Shown piece after piece: positions 34,829 to 43,093 of a stretch of 43,877 bases of DNA (position 1 is the stretch's first letter; each line of letters begins with the position of its first letter). A model generated the notes under the pieces. It was given only the letters and a program-made list of their open reading frames with translations, did not search any database and was not told where the DNA came from. The stretch is from Candidatus Zhuqueibacterota bacterium (GTDB lineage: Bacteria > Electryoneota > RPQS01): positions 1 to 43,877 of the forward strand of contig RPQS01000030.1 of NCBI GenBank assembly GCA_003818605.1, given 5' to 3'. The position numbers were made by a program, and so were the translations under genes.

Positions 34829-35593
34829 GTGAACAGCGAATCCGTTGCGTTTCTCACGGAACGCCTCCTAAAAAATGTGGACGGGTGCCGCGAAGGCCGG
34901 ATGGACGCCGAGGCGTTCCTGCAGGAAGCGGAGAATTTGCTGGGCGGTTTGCCGCTCTATCCCGCTCGGACCATCACGGAAGTGGGAACGGCGGTTGGAG
35001 AGAAGCTGGATGCTTTGCCCGCTGTGGCGGTGGATTTAACGTTGCGGCTGATGGGCTCCACGGAGCGCGCGGTGCGGGCAATGACAGTAGCCGTGATTGC
35101 CCGTCTCGCCCGGTATCAGCCCGGCATGTGGGTGGAGACTGCCCTTCATCTCATCAATGACGATGATTGGGAAGTGCGCGATCTTGCCGCTCATATCTTT
35201 GACACGCCGGATGCCGGTGACGGCGCCGCGGATTTCCATCTGCAGTTTGTCTGCGATACGGTGACGGACTGGGTTATCAATCCCAACGAACGGATTCGCC
35301 GGGCGGCGTCGCACGCGTTGCTTCGTTACGCCGTTTGTCATGCGGAATTCCGTCCGCGTTGGCTGGATATGCTGGATCCGTTGATTACGGATACCAGTGA
35401 ATACGTTCGTTTCAGCCTGGTTTCCGCCCTGCGCACTTTGGGACGCGCCGACGGTCCGCTCGTCCTGAATTATATGGAATCGGCTCTGAATCGGTTGACC
35501 GACGAATCGCGCGAGGTCTTTCGACTCACCCTCGATCATGCTTTTACCGCTAAGTATCCGGAACGAAAATCGGAATTGCTGGCGCGACTGTAA
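34829..35593 (+). CDS. HEAT-like alpha-helical repeat protein
   Basis: The 254-residue protein is predicted all-alpha with repeated helix pairs that resemble HEAT or DNA-alkylation-repair-type repeats: ERAVRAMTVAVIARLARY, DDWEVRDLAAHIFD, NERIRRAASHALLRYA, SEYVRFSLVSALRTLGRA. Each unit has the usual D/E-xx-V-R-x-x-A-a pattern. Such solenoids usually bind proteins or nucleic acids and have no catalytic residues. The start is GTG, 7 nt after the NYN gene, which suggests that the two are expressed and may act together. atpD begins 73 nt downstream. Exact family could not be assigned. Confidence 0.75.
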   Translation: MNSESVAFLTERLLKNVDGCREGRMDAEAFLQEAENLLGGLPLYPARTITEVGTAVGEKLDALPAVAVDLTLRLMGSTERAVRAMTVAVIARLARYQPGMWVETALHLINDDDWEVRDLAAHIFDTPDAGDGAADFHLQFVCDTVTDWVINPNERIRRAASHALLRYAVCHAEFRPRWLDMLDPLITDTSEYVRFSLVSALRTLGRADGPLVLNYMESALNRLTDESREVFRLTLDHAFTAKYPERKSELLARL

Positions 35594-35654
35594 TCGCAAG
35601 GCAAATTCGGATTCAGTTGTCCGCCTGAAACAGAATGATAACGTCTTTCCATAG

Positions 35655-37133
<1,479 letters not shown>

Positions 37134-37135
37134 CC

Positions 37136-37540
37136 GTGTCCAAACTCTTCTCACTCGAAATAGTCACTCCCTACGGCTCCTTTTTTAAAGGAGAGATTCT
37201 GCACGTGCGCGCACCCGGTGTGGAAGGTGATTTCGGCGTGCTGGCCGATCACGCGCCGCTCATGGCGGGTCTGCGCCCCGGCCGCTTGCGCTGTGAAGAT
37301 CCGGATGAGAGTTTTGATTTCCTGATTACCGGCGGCTTTTTTGAAGTTCACTCCAATCGTGCCGTGGTTATGGCAGAGAATGCCATGCGCCATGAAGATG
37401 TGGATCTCGAACGCGCCATCCGCGCCCGTGACCGGGCTTTGAAGACGTTGGCTGACGCCAAGACTCTCGAAGAGCAGGAGGAAGCCCGCACCAATCTCGC
37501 GAAAGCGATGGCCATTATCCATTTCGCCGAAGAAGAGTAA
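37136..37540 (+). CDS. atpC: ATP synthase F1 subunit epsilon
   Basis: Epsilon couples F1 to the c-ring and can inhibit hydrolysis. The 134-residue protein has the N-terminal beta sandwich (LEIVTPYGSFFKGEI, GVEGDFGVLADHAPLMAGLRPG) and the C-terminal helical hairpin (EDVDLERAIRARDRALKTL, EEQEEARTNLAKAMAII). Start is GTG, two bases after atpD. A strong hairpin terminator follows 21 nt after the stop, closing the atp unit. Confidence 0.95.
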   Translation: MSKLFSLEIVTPYGSFFKGEILHVRAPGVEGDFGVLADHAPLMAGLRPGRLRCEDPDESFDFLITGGFFEVHSNRAVVMAENAMRHEDVDLERAIRARDRALKTLADAKTLEEQEEARTNLAKAMAIIHFAEEE

Positions 37541-37561
37541 CTACTCTTTTTGTTTAATCGC

Positions 37562-37595
37562 CGCGCGGGGTGTCCTTACCCCGCGCGCTTTATAT
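37562..37595 (+). terminator. Intrinsic terminator after atpC
   Basis: A 10-bp GC-rich stem (arms 37562-37571 and 37578-37587, core GCGCGGGG/CCCCGCGC) is followed by CTTTATATTT. Its position just after atpC makes it the probable end of the atp transcript. Confidence 0.8.
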
Positions 37596-37729
37596 TTCCC
37601 TCCACGTGAGGTGGGACGAATGGGCGGGCTCTTTCCGCCGAGCTGCGGAGGATTGCAGAATCGTCTCGCCGTTGTCGCTCTCCTGAGCGGCAATGGCGAA
37701 GTAATCGCCGCAAGGTGCGCCAAGCACGG

Positions 37730-37749
37730 TCGCTGACCCTGCTGGAATC
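37730..37749 (+). repeat. 20-nt dispersed direct repeat, copy 1
   Basis: The 20 bases beginning TCGCTGACCC and ending TGGAATC are identical to 38863-38882. Both copies are followed within 20 nt or so by TTTCCGCTTTC. Both lie in spacers, not in genes. Confidence 0.75.
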
Positions 37750-37756
37750 TTTCCGC

Positions 37757-37793
37757 TTTCCCCCTGCTTCAGCGGGGGGATGAAAGGGGGGAC
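37757..37793. repeat. C-rich/G-rich hairpin repeat, copy 1
   Basis: TTTCCCCCTGCTT, a short variable loop, GGGGGG, a short AT-rich linker and a second GGGGGG. The same arrangement with about 31 of 37 matching bases is at 41537-41573. The first C5 can pair with either G run, giving alternative hairpins. Confidence 0.65.
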
Positions 37794-37806
37794 TCTTGTT
37801 CGCCGA

Positions 37807-37837
37807 GGCAGATCCCCCGATCTGCCCGGAATTTTTT
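37807..37837 (+). terminator. Terminator-like hairpin in the spacer
   Basis: An 8-bp stem GGCAGATC/GATCTGCC with a C4 loop (37807-37826) is followed by CGGAATTTTTT. No gene lies directly upstream on this strand other than atpC, which already has a terminator, so it may be a backup terminator or part of a repeat. Confidence 0.4.
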
Positions 37838-37919
37838 CACACCCATCACCGCAAAGTATGCCGAGCCGGGTTAAGTCTTCGCAACCCGGCCGGAACAATT
37901 TTCTGAACCCATTTTTCCC

Positions 37920-37948
37920 TTGACAACCCCGCGCAGACGATGTAAATT
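37920..37948 (+). promoter_or_regulatory. Promoter for the AT-rich secreted protein gene
   Basis: TTGACA (37920-37925), a 17-nt spacer and TAAATT (37943-37948), preceded by TG one base upstream, make a good primary-sigma promoter. A start near 37955 puts a strong ribosome-binding site (GGAGGGG, 37964-37970) 5 nt before ATG 37976. Confidence 0.7.
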
Positions 37949-37975
37949 GTAACGATTGTGTCCGGAGGGGCATTC

Positions 37976-38812
37976 ATGCATCTATCTAACCTGATAGGAC
38001 AAGATAAGATGAAAGCGTATTTTGTTGCATTGGTTTTTTCAACAATATATGTTGTCGCGAGCTACAGTAATCCTATCCTAATACCAGAACTTCAACCGCG
38101 CCTTAGTTATGACGGCTCTGCAGACGATATCCAGTTATGCAGCGAAAATGTTCATCTTACTCTGAAACAGGACACGGTATGGGTAGAAGGTACATACCTG
38201 CAGCGGAACATCAATGAAAATATGGATCTTTCAATAGGTATAAGCTATCCGGGGGACTACTACGACATCAATGGCGATCTATCTGTTCCGCATATTATCT
38301 CTGACCTCTCAGTCAAAATTAACGGAACAGCCGTCAGTATTGTGCAATCGTTCTATTCATATAATTCAATAATACCAATTTATCGCGGCAAAATACATGT
38401 TGCAAACTGGTATAGCTGGAATGTGTTCATGGCGCGGAATGAAATAGTAGAATTACAGATAGAATATGCTTGCAGCGGTTTTAATAAGCCGGCCTTTCAA
38501 ATGCCCGAAGGTCTCACTTTGTATTTTCTTTCTACCGGCAGCACTTGGGCCGGGCTGATTGACAGTGCGAAAGTTGTTCTAAGCGTAAACCGCGATGTTA
38601 TCCAACATATTAGCGGCTTTTATCCTTTGCCAACGCGTGTGTTGTCGGATAGTGTAATGGAGTGGCAATTCAATAGTTTCGAACCAACAACGAAAAAGAT
38701 ATTCGCATTCTATGGTAAGGGTTTACTTGCCATTTTTCTGCCAAGCGGAGTTGCTAACTTTCTTTCGCCGCGAGCGGGTGCCCTCACCTCTCGCGGCTTC
38801 TTTATGAATTGA
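37976..38812 (+). CDS. Secreted protein of unknown function, AT-rich
   Basis: I do not recognise this 278-residue protein with confidence. It has an N-terminal hydrophobic segment (MKAYFVALVFSTIYVVASYS, beginning 11 residues after the start) that looks like a signal peptide, then a beta-rich body rich in Tyr, Ser, Asn and Ile. The section around LKQDTVWVEGTYLQRNI loosely recalls secreted proteins of the DUF4424 type, but this is only a resemblance. ATG 37976 has a GGAGGGG five bases upstream and a promoter at 37920; ATG 38009 would give a more usual signal peptide. Base composition and codon use (ATA, AAT, TTA) are clearly more AT-rich than neighbours, suggesting transfer. Its final ~15 codons coincide with a hairpin (38767-38797), so the C-terminus may be an extension into former spacer. 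Confidence 0.75.
   Translation: MHLSNLIGQDKMKAYFVALVFSTIYVVASYSNPILIPELQPRLSYDGSADDIQLCSENVHLTLKQDTVWVEGTYLQRNINENMDLSIGISYPGDYYDINGDLSVPHIISDLSVKINGTAVSIVQSFYSYNSIIPIYRGKIHVANWYSWNVFMARNEIVELQIEYACSGFNKPAFQMPEGLTLYFLSTGSTWAGLIDSAKVVLSVNRDVIQHISGFYPLPTRVLSDSVMEWQFNSFEPTTKKIFAFYGKGLLAIFLPSGVANFLSPRAGALTSRGFFMN
38767..38803 (+). terminator. Hairpin overlapping the end of the AT-rich gene
   Basis: GCCGCGAG (38767-38774) pairs with CTCGCGGC (38790-38797), with GGTG/CACC as a second inner pairing, and TTCTTT follows. It lies before the stop codon at 38810-38812, which is unusual for a terminator. Confidence 0.4.
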
Positions 38813-38819
38813 ACCACGA

Positions 38820-38847
38820 ACGGCGGCCTCCGGCCGTCGTCTTTTTT
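38820..38847 (+). terminator. Intrinsic terminator after the AT-rich gene
   Basis: A 9-bp stem (ACGGCGGCC with GGCCGTCGT, one G-U pair, 3-nt loop) is followed by C and six T residues, 7 nt after the stop codon. This is a textbook rho-independent terminator. Confidence 0.85.
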
Positions 38848-38862
38848 CACAGATTTTAGGAA

Positions 38863-38882
38863 TCGCTGACCCTGCTGGAATC
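38863..38882 (+). repeat. 20-nt dispersed direct repeat, copy 2
   Basis: Identical over 20 bases to 37730-37749. It lies between the terminator of the AT-rich gene and that of the CoA-transferase gene, with a following AT-rich section (CTTTCAGATTTCCGCTTTCAG) whose complement partly recurs at about 43560-43580. Confidence 0.75.
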
Positions 38883-38950
38883 CGCATCAGCTTTCAGATT
38901 TCCGCTTTCAGTTTTTATACCTCTCCAGTCAAGATTTACTATTCACTAAA

Positions 38951-38981
38951 CAAAAAGCGGCGGCCAACTGGCCGCCGCTTT
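38951..38981 (-). terminator. Terminator of the CoA-transferase gene
   Basis: A perfect 12-bp stem (arms 38954-38965 and 38970-38981, AAAGCGGCGGCC/GGCCGCCGCTTT, 4-nt loop) lies 20 nt after the minus-strand stop. Read on the minus strand it is followed by TTTTTGTTT. The symmetric A/T flanks mean it could also stop plus-strand transcripts. Confidence 0.88.
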
Positions 38982-39001
38982 ACGAATACTCCTGAACCGG
39001 A

Positions 39002-40324
39002 TTAGATGATCTTTGCTTTCTTCGCCTGCGAGCGGAGTTCATCGCGGAACTTGGGATGCGCGATGTTGATTAACTGCAATGCGCGTTCGCGAATGCTCTT
39101 GCCGTGCAAGTGGGCGACGCCGAATTCCGTGGCCACATAGTGCGCATCGGCACGCGTCGTGACTACGCCTGCGCCCGGAGCCAGTTCGAACACGATCTTG
39201 GATACCGTGTCGTTCTTCGTGGTGGACGGAAGACCGATAATCGGCTTGCCGCCCTTGCTGCGGGATGCGCCGCGCATGAAGTCCACCTGACCGCCGAAGC
39301 CGCTGTAAACGTTGTGGCCAATGGAATCCGAATTCACTTGTCCCGTTATGTCCACCGATATGGCGGAGTTGACGGCAATCATGTTGTCATTGCGGGCGAT
39401 GATAAACGGATCGTTCGTGTGATCCACCGGACGGAATTCGCACAGCGGATTCTCGCGCACGAAATCATAGAGTTTTTGGGAGCCTAACACAAAGGAGGCC
39501 ACCATTTTGTCCTTGTGGTAGTTTTTCGCGCGGCAATTGATAATACCTTCGTTCACCAGATCCACGGCGCTGTCGGAGAACATTTCCGTATGCATGCCAA
39601 GATCTTTCTTGTTGCGCAGGAAGTTCAACGTGGCGTCGGGAATACCGCCGATACCCAGCTGTAAACAAGCGCCATTGGGAATCAAATCGGCAATATACGA
39701 GCCGATTTTCCCGTGCAGATCGCTCATCGCTTCGCGCGGCAGTTCGTGCAGCGGAGAGTCCCATTCCACCATCCGATGGAAACGGGATTTGTGAATGAAG
39801 TTTTCGCCGTATACGCGCGGCATCTGCGGATTAATCAAGCCGATGACGTACTTGGCCATGCGCACCGGAGCCAGCGTGGCTGCACAGTCAATGCCCAAGC
39901 TGCAGAATCCGTGGCTGTCCGGCGGTGAAACATGCACTAAAACCACGTCTACATGCTTCCAGCCGTTTGCATACAACCGGGGTATCTCACCCAGGAAAAT
40001 CGGAGTATAGTCCGCGCGTCCTTCGTTCACCGCGGTGCGGGCGTTGAAACCCGTAAATAATGCATTGTGGCGGAAGTGAGTCTCCATTCCCGGAGCCAAG
40101 TGCGGAGCCGGTCCGAAAATCAAGATGTGATCCACTTCAACATGATAAAGTTCTGGAGCGCGTGCAGCCATTGCTTCCAACAGCAGGGTCGGGGCGGCGC
40201 AGCCGGAACTGACAAAAACGGTATCGCCCGAACGAATACACTTTACGGCGTCAATGGCTTCTGCCAGCTTCTCGGACGGATACGCACTGGCGGTCGGTGA
40301 TGTGGGGGTAGACTTCTCAGACAT
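39002..40324 (-). CDS. 4-hydroxybutyrate/acetate-type CoA-transferase (acetyl-CoA hydrolase family)
   Basis: This 440-residue protein belongs to the Cat1/AbfT family, which moves CoA between acyl-CoA and a free acid, or hydrolyses acetyl-CoA. Landmarks are VSSGCAAPTLLLEAM, VSPPDSHGFCSLGID, LQLGIGGIPDATL, the catalytic-glutamate region MHTEMFSD (Glu near 247), GQVNSDSIG, GFGGQVDFMRGA and the C-terminal VATEFGVAHLHGKS. These fit 4-hydroxybutyrate or butyrate/acetate CoA-transferases; the actual acid is not readable. GAGGAG lies 4 nt upstream of the ATG (minus strand). The 265-nt spacer upstream has AT-rich stretches but no promoter I would defend. It probably works in fermentative acyl-CoA metabolism. 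Confidence 0.92.
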   Translation of the reverse strand: MSEKSTPTSPTASAYPSEKLAEAIDAVKCIRSGDTVFVSSGCAAPTLLLEAMAARAPELYHVEVDHILIFGPAPHLAPGMETHFRHNALFTGFNARTAVNEGRADYTPIFLGEIPRLYANGWKHVDVVLVHVSPPDSHGFCSLGIDCAATLAPVRMAKYVIGLINPQMPRVYGENFIHKSRFHRMVEWDSPLHELPREAMSDLHGKIGSYIADLIPNGACLQLGIGGIPDATLNFLRNKKDLGMHTEMFSDSAVDLVNEGIINCRAKNYHKDKMVASFVLGSQKLYDFVRENPLCEFRPVDHTNDPFIIARNDNMIAVNSAISVDITGQVNSDSIGHNVYSGFGGQVDFMRGASRSKGGKPIIGLPSTTKNDTVSKIVFELAPGAGVVTTRADAHYVATEFGVAHLHGKSIRERALQLINIAHPKFRDELRSQAKKAKII

Positions 40325-40537
40325 GTTCTCCTCGAAACTTGGCGTTTATTTCTAATCCGAAATCCCATTCGGAATATATCGTGAAAATATACACATCTTT
40401 CCCGATAAAATCTACACCCGAATCCACTCCATCCTGAATTTAAAAGACCCCTTCTTGCACCATATTGCCCTGATTTAATAGGAATTATGCCTACAAAGAC
40501 AATATTACGGCGAGGCTTTCACTTTTCGGAAATTCGA

Positions 40538-40565
40538 CAAAAAAGCCCCGGGAAGTCGGGGCTTT
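40538..40565 (-). terminator. Terminator of the acidic unknown gene
   Basis: A 9-bp stem (AAAGCCCCG/CGGGGCTTT, arms 40542-40550 and 40557-40565) lies 25 nt after the minus-strand stop and is followed on that strand by a run of T residues (TTTTTTG). Confidence 0.85.
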
Positions 40566-40589
40566 AAAGACAAATGTATCTGGTGAAGG

Positions 40590-41192
40590 CTATAGCTGCA
40601 ATGTGCCTTCAATGCGTTTCTTGATGTCCTGATTATGGGACGGTCCAAGATGAAGCGCGTAGTTAAGGCAGCCATTGTCGTCTAAAGAAACATGATACCA
40701 CAAGTCGTACTCTTCCGAAAGCTCCGGAAAGTAAACCCGCATCGCCGTATCGCGTAAACGGGAGTCCGTCAGAAAATCCGCACTCATTTGCGCCAAATCG
40801 CGATGCGCGGCCATAACTTCCGCACGCCGGGGGGACGGCAGAAAGAAGCGTTCGCGCACGATCTCCCGATCATCCGCCGAAAGAATGATCTCCATCTCAG
40901 CCGCCAGCGGCATTTCATGATGATGAAGCAGCAGGCCTTCCACCGCAACCGGAATCGGATGATTGGGAGCGATCACCATCGCCGTCTTTATGTTCCGCAG
41001 TTCAATAGTAAAGCCCGCATCCAAAAGCGATGGTTCCGGTTCGTCGTATCGCCATGATTCCACCGGCCGCACTTCCGGGCCGCCCATCTGTTCCGTTCCG
41101 ACTTCCTCAGTCGCTACGTCAACCGCTGCTTCTTGTTCGAATTCCGCGCCGACTCCCTCGGAGCCTTCCTCGTGCATTATCTCGTTTTCCAT
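40590..41192 (-). CDS. Acidic protein of unknown function
   Basis: I do not recognise this 200-residue protein. The first ~55 residues are strongly acidic and probably disordered (repeated Glu, Gly, Val). The rest is a mixed alpha/beta domain (AGFTIELRNIKTAMVI, VAVEGLLLHHHEMPLAAEME, FLTDSRLRDTAMRVYFPELS) with several His and acidic residues. There is no signal peptide or membrane segment, so it is probably cytoplasmic. GGGAG precedes the ATG, a promoter lies about 95 nt upstream (41290-41318) and a terminator follows, so it is a one-gene unit. Codon use resembles the rest of the window. Confidence 0.75.
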   Translation of the reverse strand: MENEIMHEEGSEGVGAEFEQEAAVDVATEEVGTEQMGGPEVRPVESWRYDEPEPSLLDAGFTIELRNIKTAMVIAPNHPIPVAVEGLLLHHHEMPLAAEMEIILSADDREIVRERFFLPSPRRAEVMAAHRDLAQMSADFLTDSRLRDTAMRVYFPELSEEYDLWYHVSLDDNGCLNYALHLGPSHNQDIKKRIEGTLQL

Positions 41193-41289
41193 GGTATGTT
41201 CTCCCTTATTTTATCAGAACAGTTATAATCCGGGGAGGGGGAACTCCACCGGTTCATCGGTACAGCCATGATCTTCAGGCTTCTTGAAT

Positions 41290-41318
41290 AAAATAATACA
41301 GACCCTGAGAACTGTCAA
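41290..41318 (-). promoter_or_regulatory. Promoter for the acidic unknown gene
   Basis: On the minus strand TTGACA (41318-41313), a 17-nt spacer and TATTTT (41295-41290). A start near 41283 would give a leader of about 90 nt before the ATG at 41192. Confidence 0.65.
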
Positions 41319-41587
41319 GGGATCTCGCCATCCTGCGAAAAAAAGTGGCCCCTCGTTAACTGGAGGCGGGATGAGGACTTGAGGCCGATTATCGGTTGCT
41401 TATCCAAAAAGATTGCTATAAACTTCCCATTCTCAATGTGGCACTCCTCTCCTGCCTCATATTTCACATATTTTATCCGTCTCCTTGCCAACACCCTCCT
41501 GGGTGTTGATCGCAACCCGGCAAGTAACTTTTCTCCTTTCCCCCTGCTTTGTGGGGGGAATCAAAGGGGGGATAACTTGCCGTAATG
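41319..41587. other. Gene-free spacer with hairpins
   Basis: No gene is seen in this stretch. It includes a perfect 8-bp hairpin (CAACACCC/GGGTGTTG, 41489-41508) and a small inverted-repeat unit (41518-41582). Confidence 0.55.
41518..41582. repeat. 65-nt inverted-repeat unit containing C/G-run hairpin copy 2
   Basis: The unit begins CGGCAAGTAA and ends TAACTTGCCG, a 10-bp terminal inverted repeat with one mismatch. Between the ends is the repeat at 41537-41573 (TTTCCCCCTGCTT, GGGGGG, GGGGGG), related to 37757-37793. The form recalls a miniature inverted-repeat element or a REP-like sequence; no transposase is in the window. Confidence 0.5.
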
Positions 41588-41613
41588 AAAAAAGGCGGCC
41601 AAAACCGCCCTTT
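41588..41613 (-). terminator. Terminator of the decarboxylase beta-subunit gene
   Basis: GGCGG (41594-41598) pairs with CCGCC (41605-41609), extended by A/T pairs with a one-base bulge. On the minus strand a run of six T residues follows. It lies 31 nt after the stop codon. Confidence 0.7.
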
Positions 41614-41643
41614 GAGAATCGCATTATTGAGTGGGATAAAAAA

Positions 41644-42864
41644 TCACCGGAAGAGCGGCACCAGTGTCACATAGAGACCCGTCAGAATGGCTGTAGTGAT
41701 CACTCCGCTGATGTTCGCCCCAAGAGCTTCGGGTAGAACCACCGCATAGGGATTAACTTCGGAAACAGACTTCTGCACAACTTTGGCCGTGGTTGGGATG
41801 CAGCTTACACCGGCAATTCCGATGGTCGGATTGAATTTCCGCCCGGTTGCAAAGTGTACAATATAGCCGCCGATCAGCCCGCCGATTCCCGAAAGCAATA
41901 GAGCCAAAATACCCAAGAGCAGCAGCAGCAGAATCCGCGGATTGAGGATGGTGCCTGCTTCACAGAGAATGCCCAGCATCAAACCAAGGAAAAATGTTGC
42001 TCCGTACAATAGCGGCCCGGCAATGAACTCTTCGATTTTTTTCAGACCGGACTCCCGCACGGCTACCCCAATGAAAAGCGAGAGAAAGAGCGGCGCCGCT
42101 ACGGGAAAGAGCAGACACAAGATCGTGCAAGCGACCACGGCAAACGTGAGTTTGTCTCCCGAACTGACGGTAATTACTCTCTTGGGCGGCACCGACGGCA
42201 ATCCGCGCAGTTTGGCCGGTACCATGAGTTTGATCAGATACGGATAACCGCCGTAGGTCAGGCCAAGATAGAGATAAGCCACAATCGTAATCGGTACGAA
42301 TAGGTCCTTCGAGAGCATCAGCGATGTATAGAGAACCATCGGCCCGTCGGCACCGCCGACCATCGAAATCGAAGCGGCGTCATTCATGCTCAATCCCAGC
42401 GCAACGGCGATGGGGAAGGTTGCTACCGTTCCCAATTCCGCGCAGATCGCCAGAAACATGCTGAGGAATGGCCGTTGAATTACGTAACCCACGTCCAACA
42501 GCACGCCGATTCCCATAAAAACCAGACACGCGATGAGACCGTTCGAGAAAGTAAATGTGTAGATCGGCTGCAGAAAATCAATTTGCAGTACGTTCATCAA
42601 GGGGGTCGTATCCGAAACCAGCGGATCCACGAATAGAGTGCCGTGATGGCCGCCCGGCAGGAACAGTACACCCGCATTGACCGCCGCCATCCCGAGTCCC
42701 ATCGGAACCATAAGCAGCGGTTCGAGTATCTCTTTTTTGCCCAGATAAACCAGCAGCATTCCCAGAGCGATCAAGCCTACGCGCCCGATGGCAATCCCCG
42801 TGTCGGCTTGCGCCAGCGTGGCAATGCCTTGAAAGAGATTGAGTGCGATTTGACTTATATCCAT
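41644..42864 (-). CDS. oadB: Sodium-translocating decarboxylase, beta subunit
   Basis: The beta subunit is the membrane part of biotin-dependent decarboxylases (oxaloacetate, methylmalonyl-CoA or glutaconyl-CoA) and couples decarboxylation to sodium export. The 406-residue protein has about 10-11 membrane helices and the conserved segments MVGGADGPMVLY (the essential Asp, near 173), LPILIPLLM-like helices and GIAGVSCIPTTAKV with the functional serine. The C-terminal motif LGANISGVITTAILTG is also typical. The carboxyltransferase alpha subunit and biotin carrier are not in the window, so the substrate is unknown; the symbol is for the family. A 41-codon gene starts the unit and ends 11 nt before this one. 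Confidence 0.93.
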   Translation of the reverse strand: MDISQIALNLFQGIATLAQADTGIAIGRVGLIALGMLLVYLGKKEILEPLLMVPMGLGMAAVNAGVLFLPGGHHGTLFVDPLVSDTTPLMNVLQIDFLQPIYTFTFSNGLIACLVFMGIGVLLDVGYVIQRPFLSMFLAICAELGTVATFPIAVALGLSMNDAASISMVGGADGPMVLYTSLMLSKDLFVPITIVAYLYLGLTYGGYPYLIKLMVPAKLRGLPSVPPKRVITVSSGDKLTFAVVACTILCLLFPVAAPLFLSLFIGVAVRESGLKKIEEFIAGPLLYGATFFLGLMLGILCEAGTILNPRILLLLLLGILALLLSGIGGLIGGYIVHFATGRKFNPTIGIAGVSCIPTTAKVVQKSVSEVNPYAVVLPEALGANISGVITTAILTGLYVTLVPLFR

Positions 42865-42875
42865 AGGATATCTTT

Positions 42876-43001
42876 CTAATTCGTTTCCGGCTTTTTAAAC
42901 CGCACGATCACGCGGTGAATGCCCGTAATCAGGAAGGCCACAAAAAAGGAAACGACTGCCGCTAATCCATAAATCACGGCGGCCAGAGCAATGGATTTCA
43001 T
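42876..43001 (-). CDS. 41-residue single-span membrane protein (possible reduced OadG-like subunit)
   Basis: This small frame begins MKSIALAAVIYGLAAVV, has one membrane helix (about residues 4-27), then a basic tail ending RFKKPETN. Size, topology (N-terminal helix, polar tail) and position directly before the beta-subunit gene (11 nt apart) suggest a short gamma (OadG/MmdD-type) subunit, which holds the decarboxylase complex together. Normal OadG is about 80 residues with a metal-binding C-terminal tail, so this one is short. A good promoter lies just upstream (43032-43060), with a leader of about 24 nt. No strong ribosome-binding site is seen (CGGAAC). Confidence 0.6.
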   Translation of the reverse strand: MKSIALAAVIYGLAAVVSFFVAFLITGIHRVIVRFKKPETN

Positions 43002-43031
43002 GGTTTGTTCCGATCTGCTTTGAACGGGCTA

Positions 43032-43060
43032 AATCTAACCATTTTCACCCGGAAAGTCAA
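43032..43060 (-). promoter_or_regulatory. Promoter for the small membrane protein and oadB
   Basis: On the minus strand TTGACT (43060-43055), a 17-nt spacer and TAGATT (43037-43032). It lies directly after the terminator of the upstream tautomerase gene and before the 41-codon gene. Confidence 0.65.
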
Positions 43061-43067
43061 ATATCCC

Positions 43068-43093
43068 AAAAAGAAAGGCCGCAAGCGCGGCCT
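43068..43093 (-). terminator. Terminator of the tautomerase gene
   Basis: A 7-bp stem AGGCCGC/GCGGCCT (43076-43082 and 43087-43093, 4-nt loop) is followed on the minus strand by TTCTTTTT. The stem begins within the stop codon of the tautomerase gene. Confidence 0.75.

Larger units (their letters stand above)
37596..37919. other. Gene-free spacer with hairpins and repeats
   Basis: I see no gene here; short open frames on both strands lack codon character and ribosome-binding sites. The stretch holds a 20-nt sequence repeated at 38863-38882, a C5/G5 hairpin repeat related to one at 41537-41573, a terminator-like hairpin (37807-37837) and a further 8-bp hairpin (37865-37890, GCCGGGTT/AACCCGGC). 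This is where the compact housekeeping region ends. Confidence 0.6.

Noticed and set aside
37590-37973. Minus-strand frame of 127 codons in the spacer after atpC
   Set aside because: It runs through terminator-like hairpins and G/C-run repeats, has low-complexity composition and no family similarity.
37157-38812. CRISPR-like array from the repeated hairpins after atpC
   Set aside because: Repeats are only two copies each, at irregular spacing and with different sequences; no cas genes are present.
40325-40537. Possible promoter for the CoA-transferase gene
   Set aside because: The AT-rich spacer has several TATATT-like boxes on the minus strand but none with a -35 resembling TTGACA at 16-18 nt.
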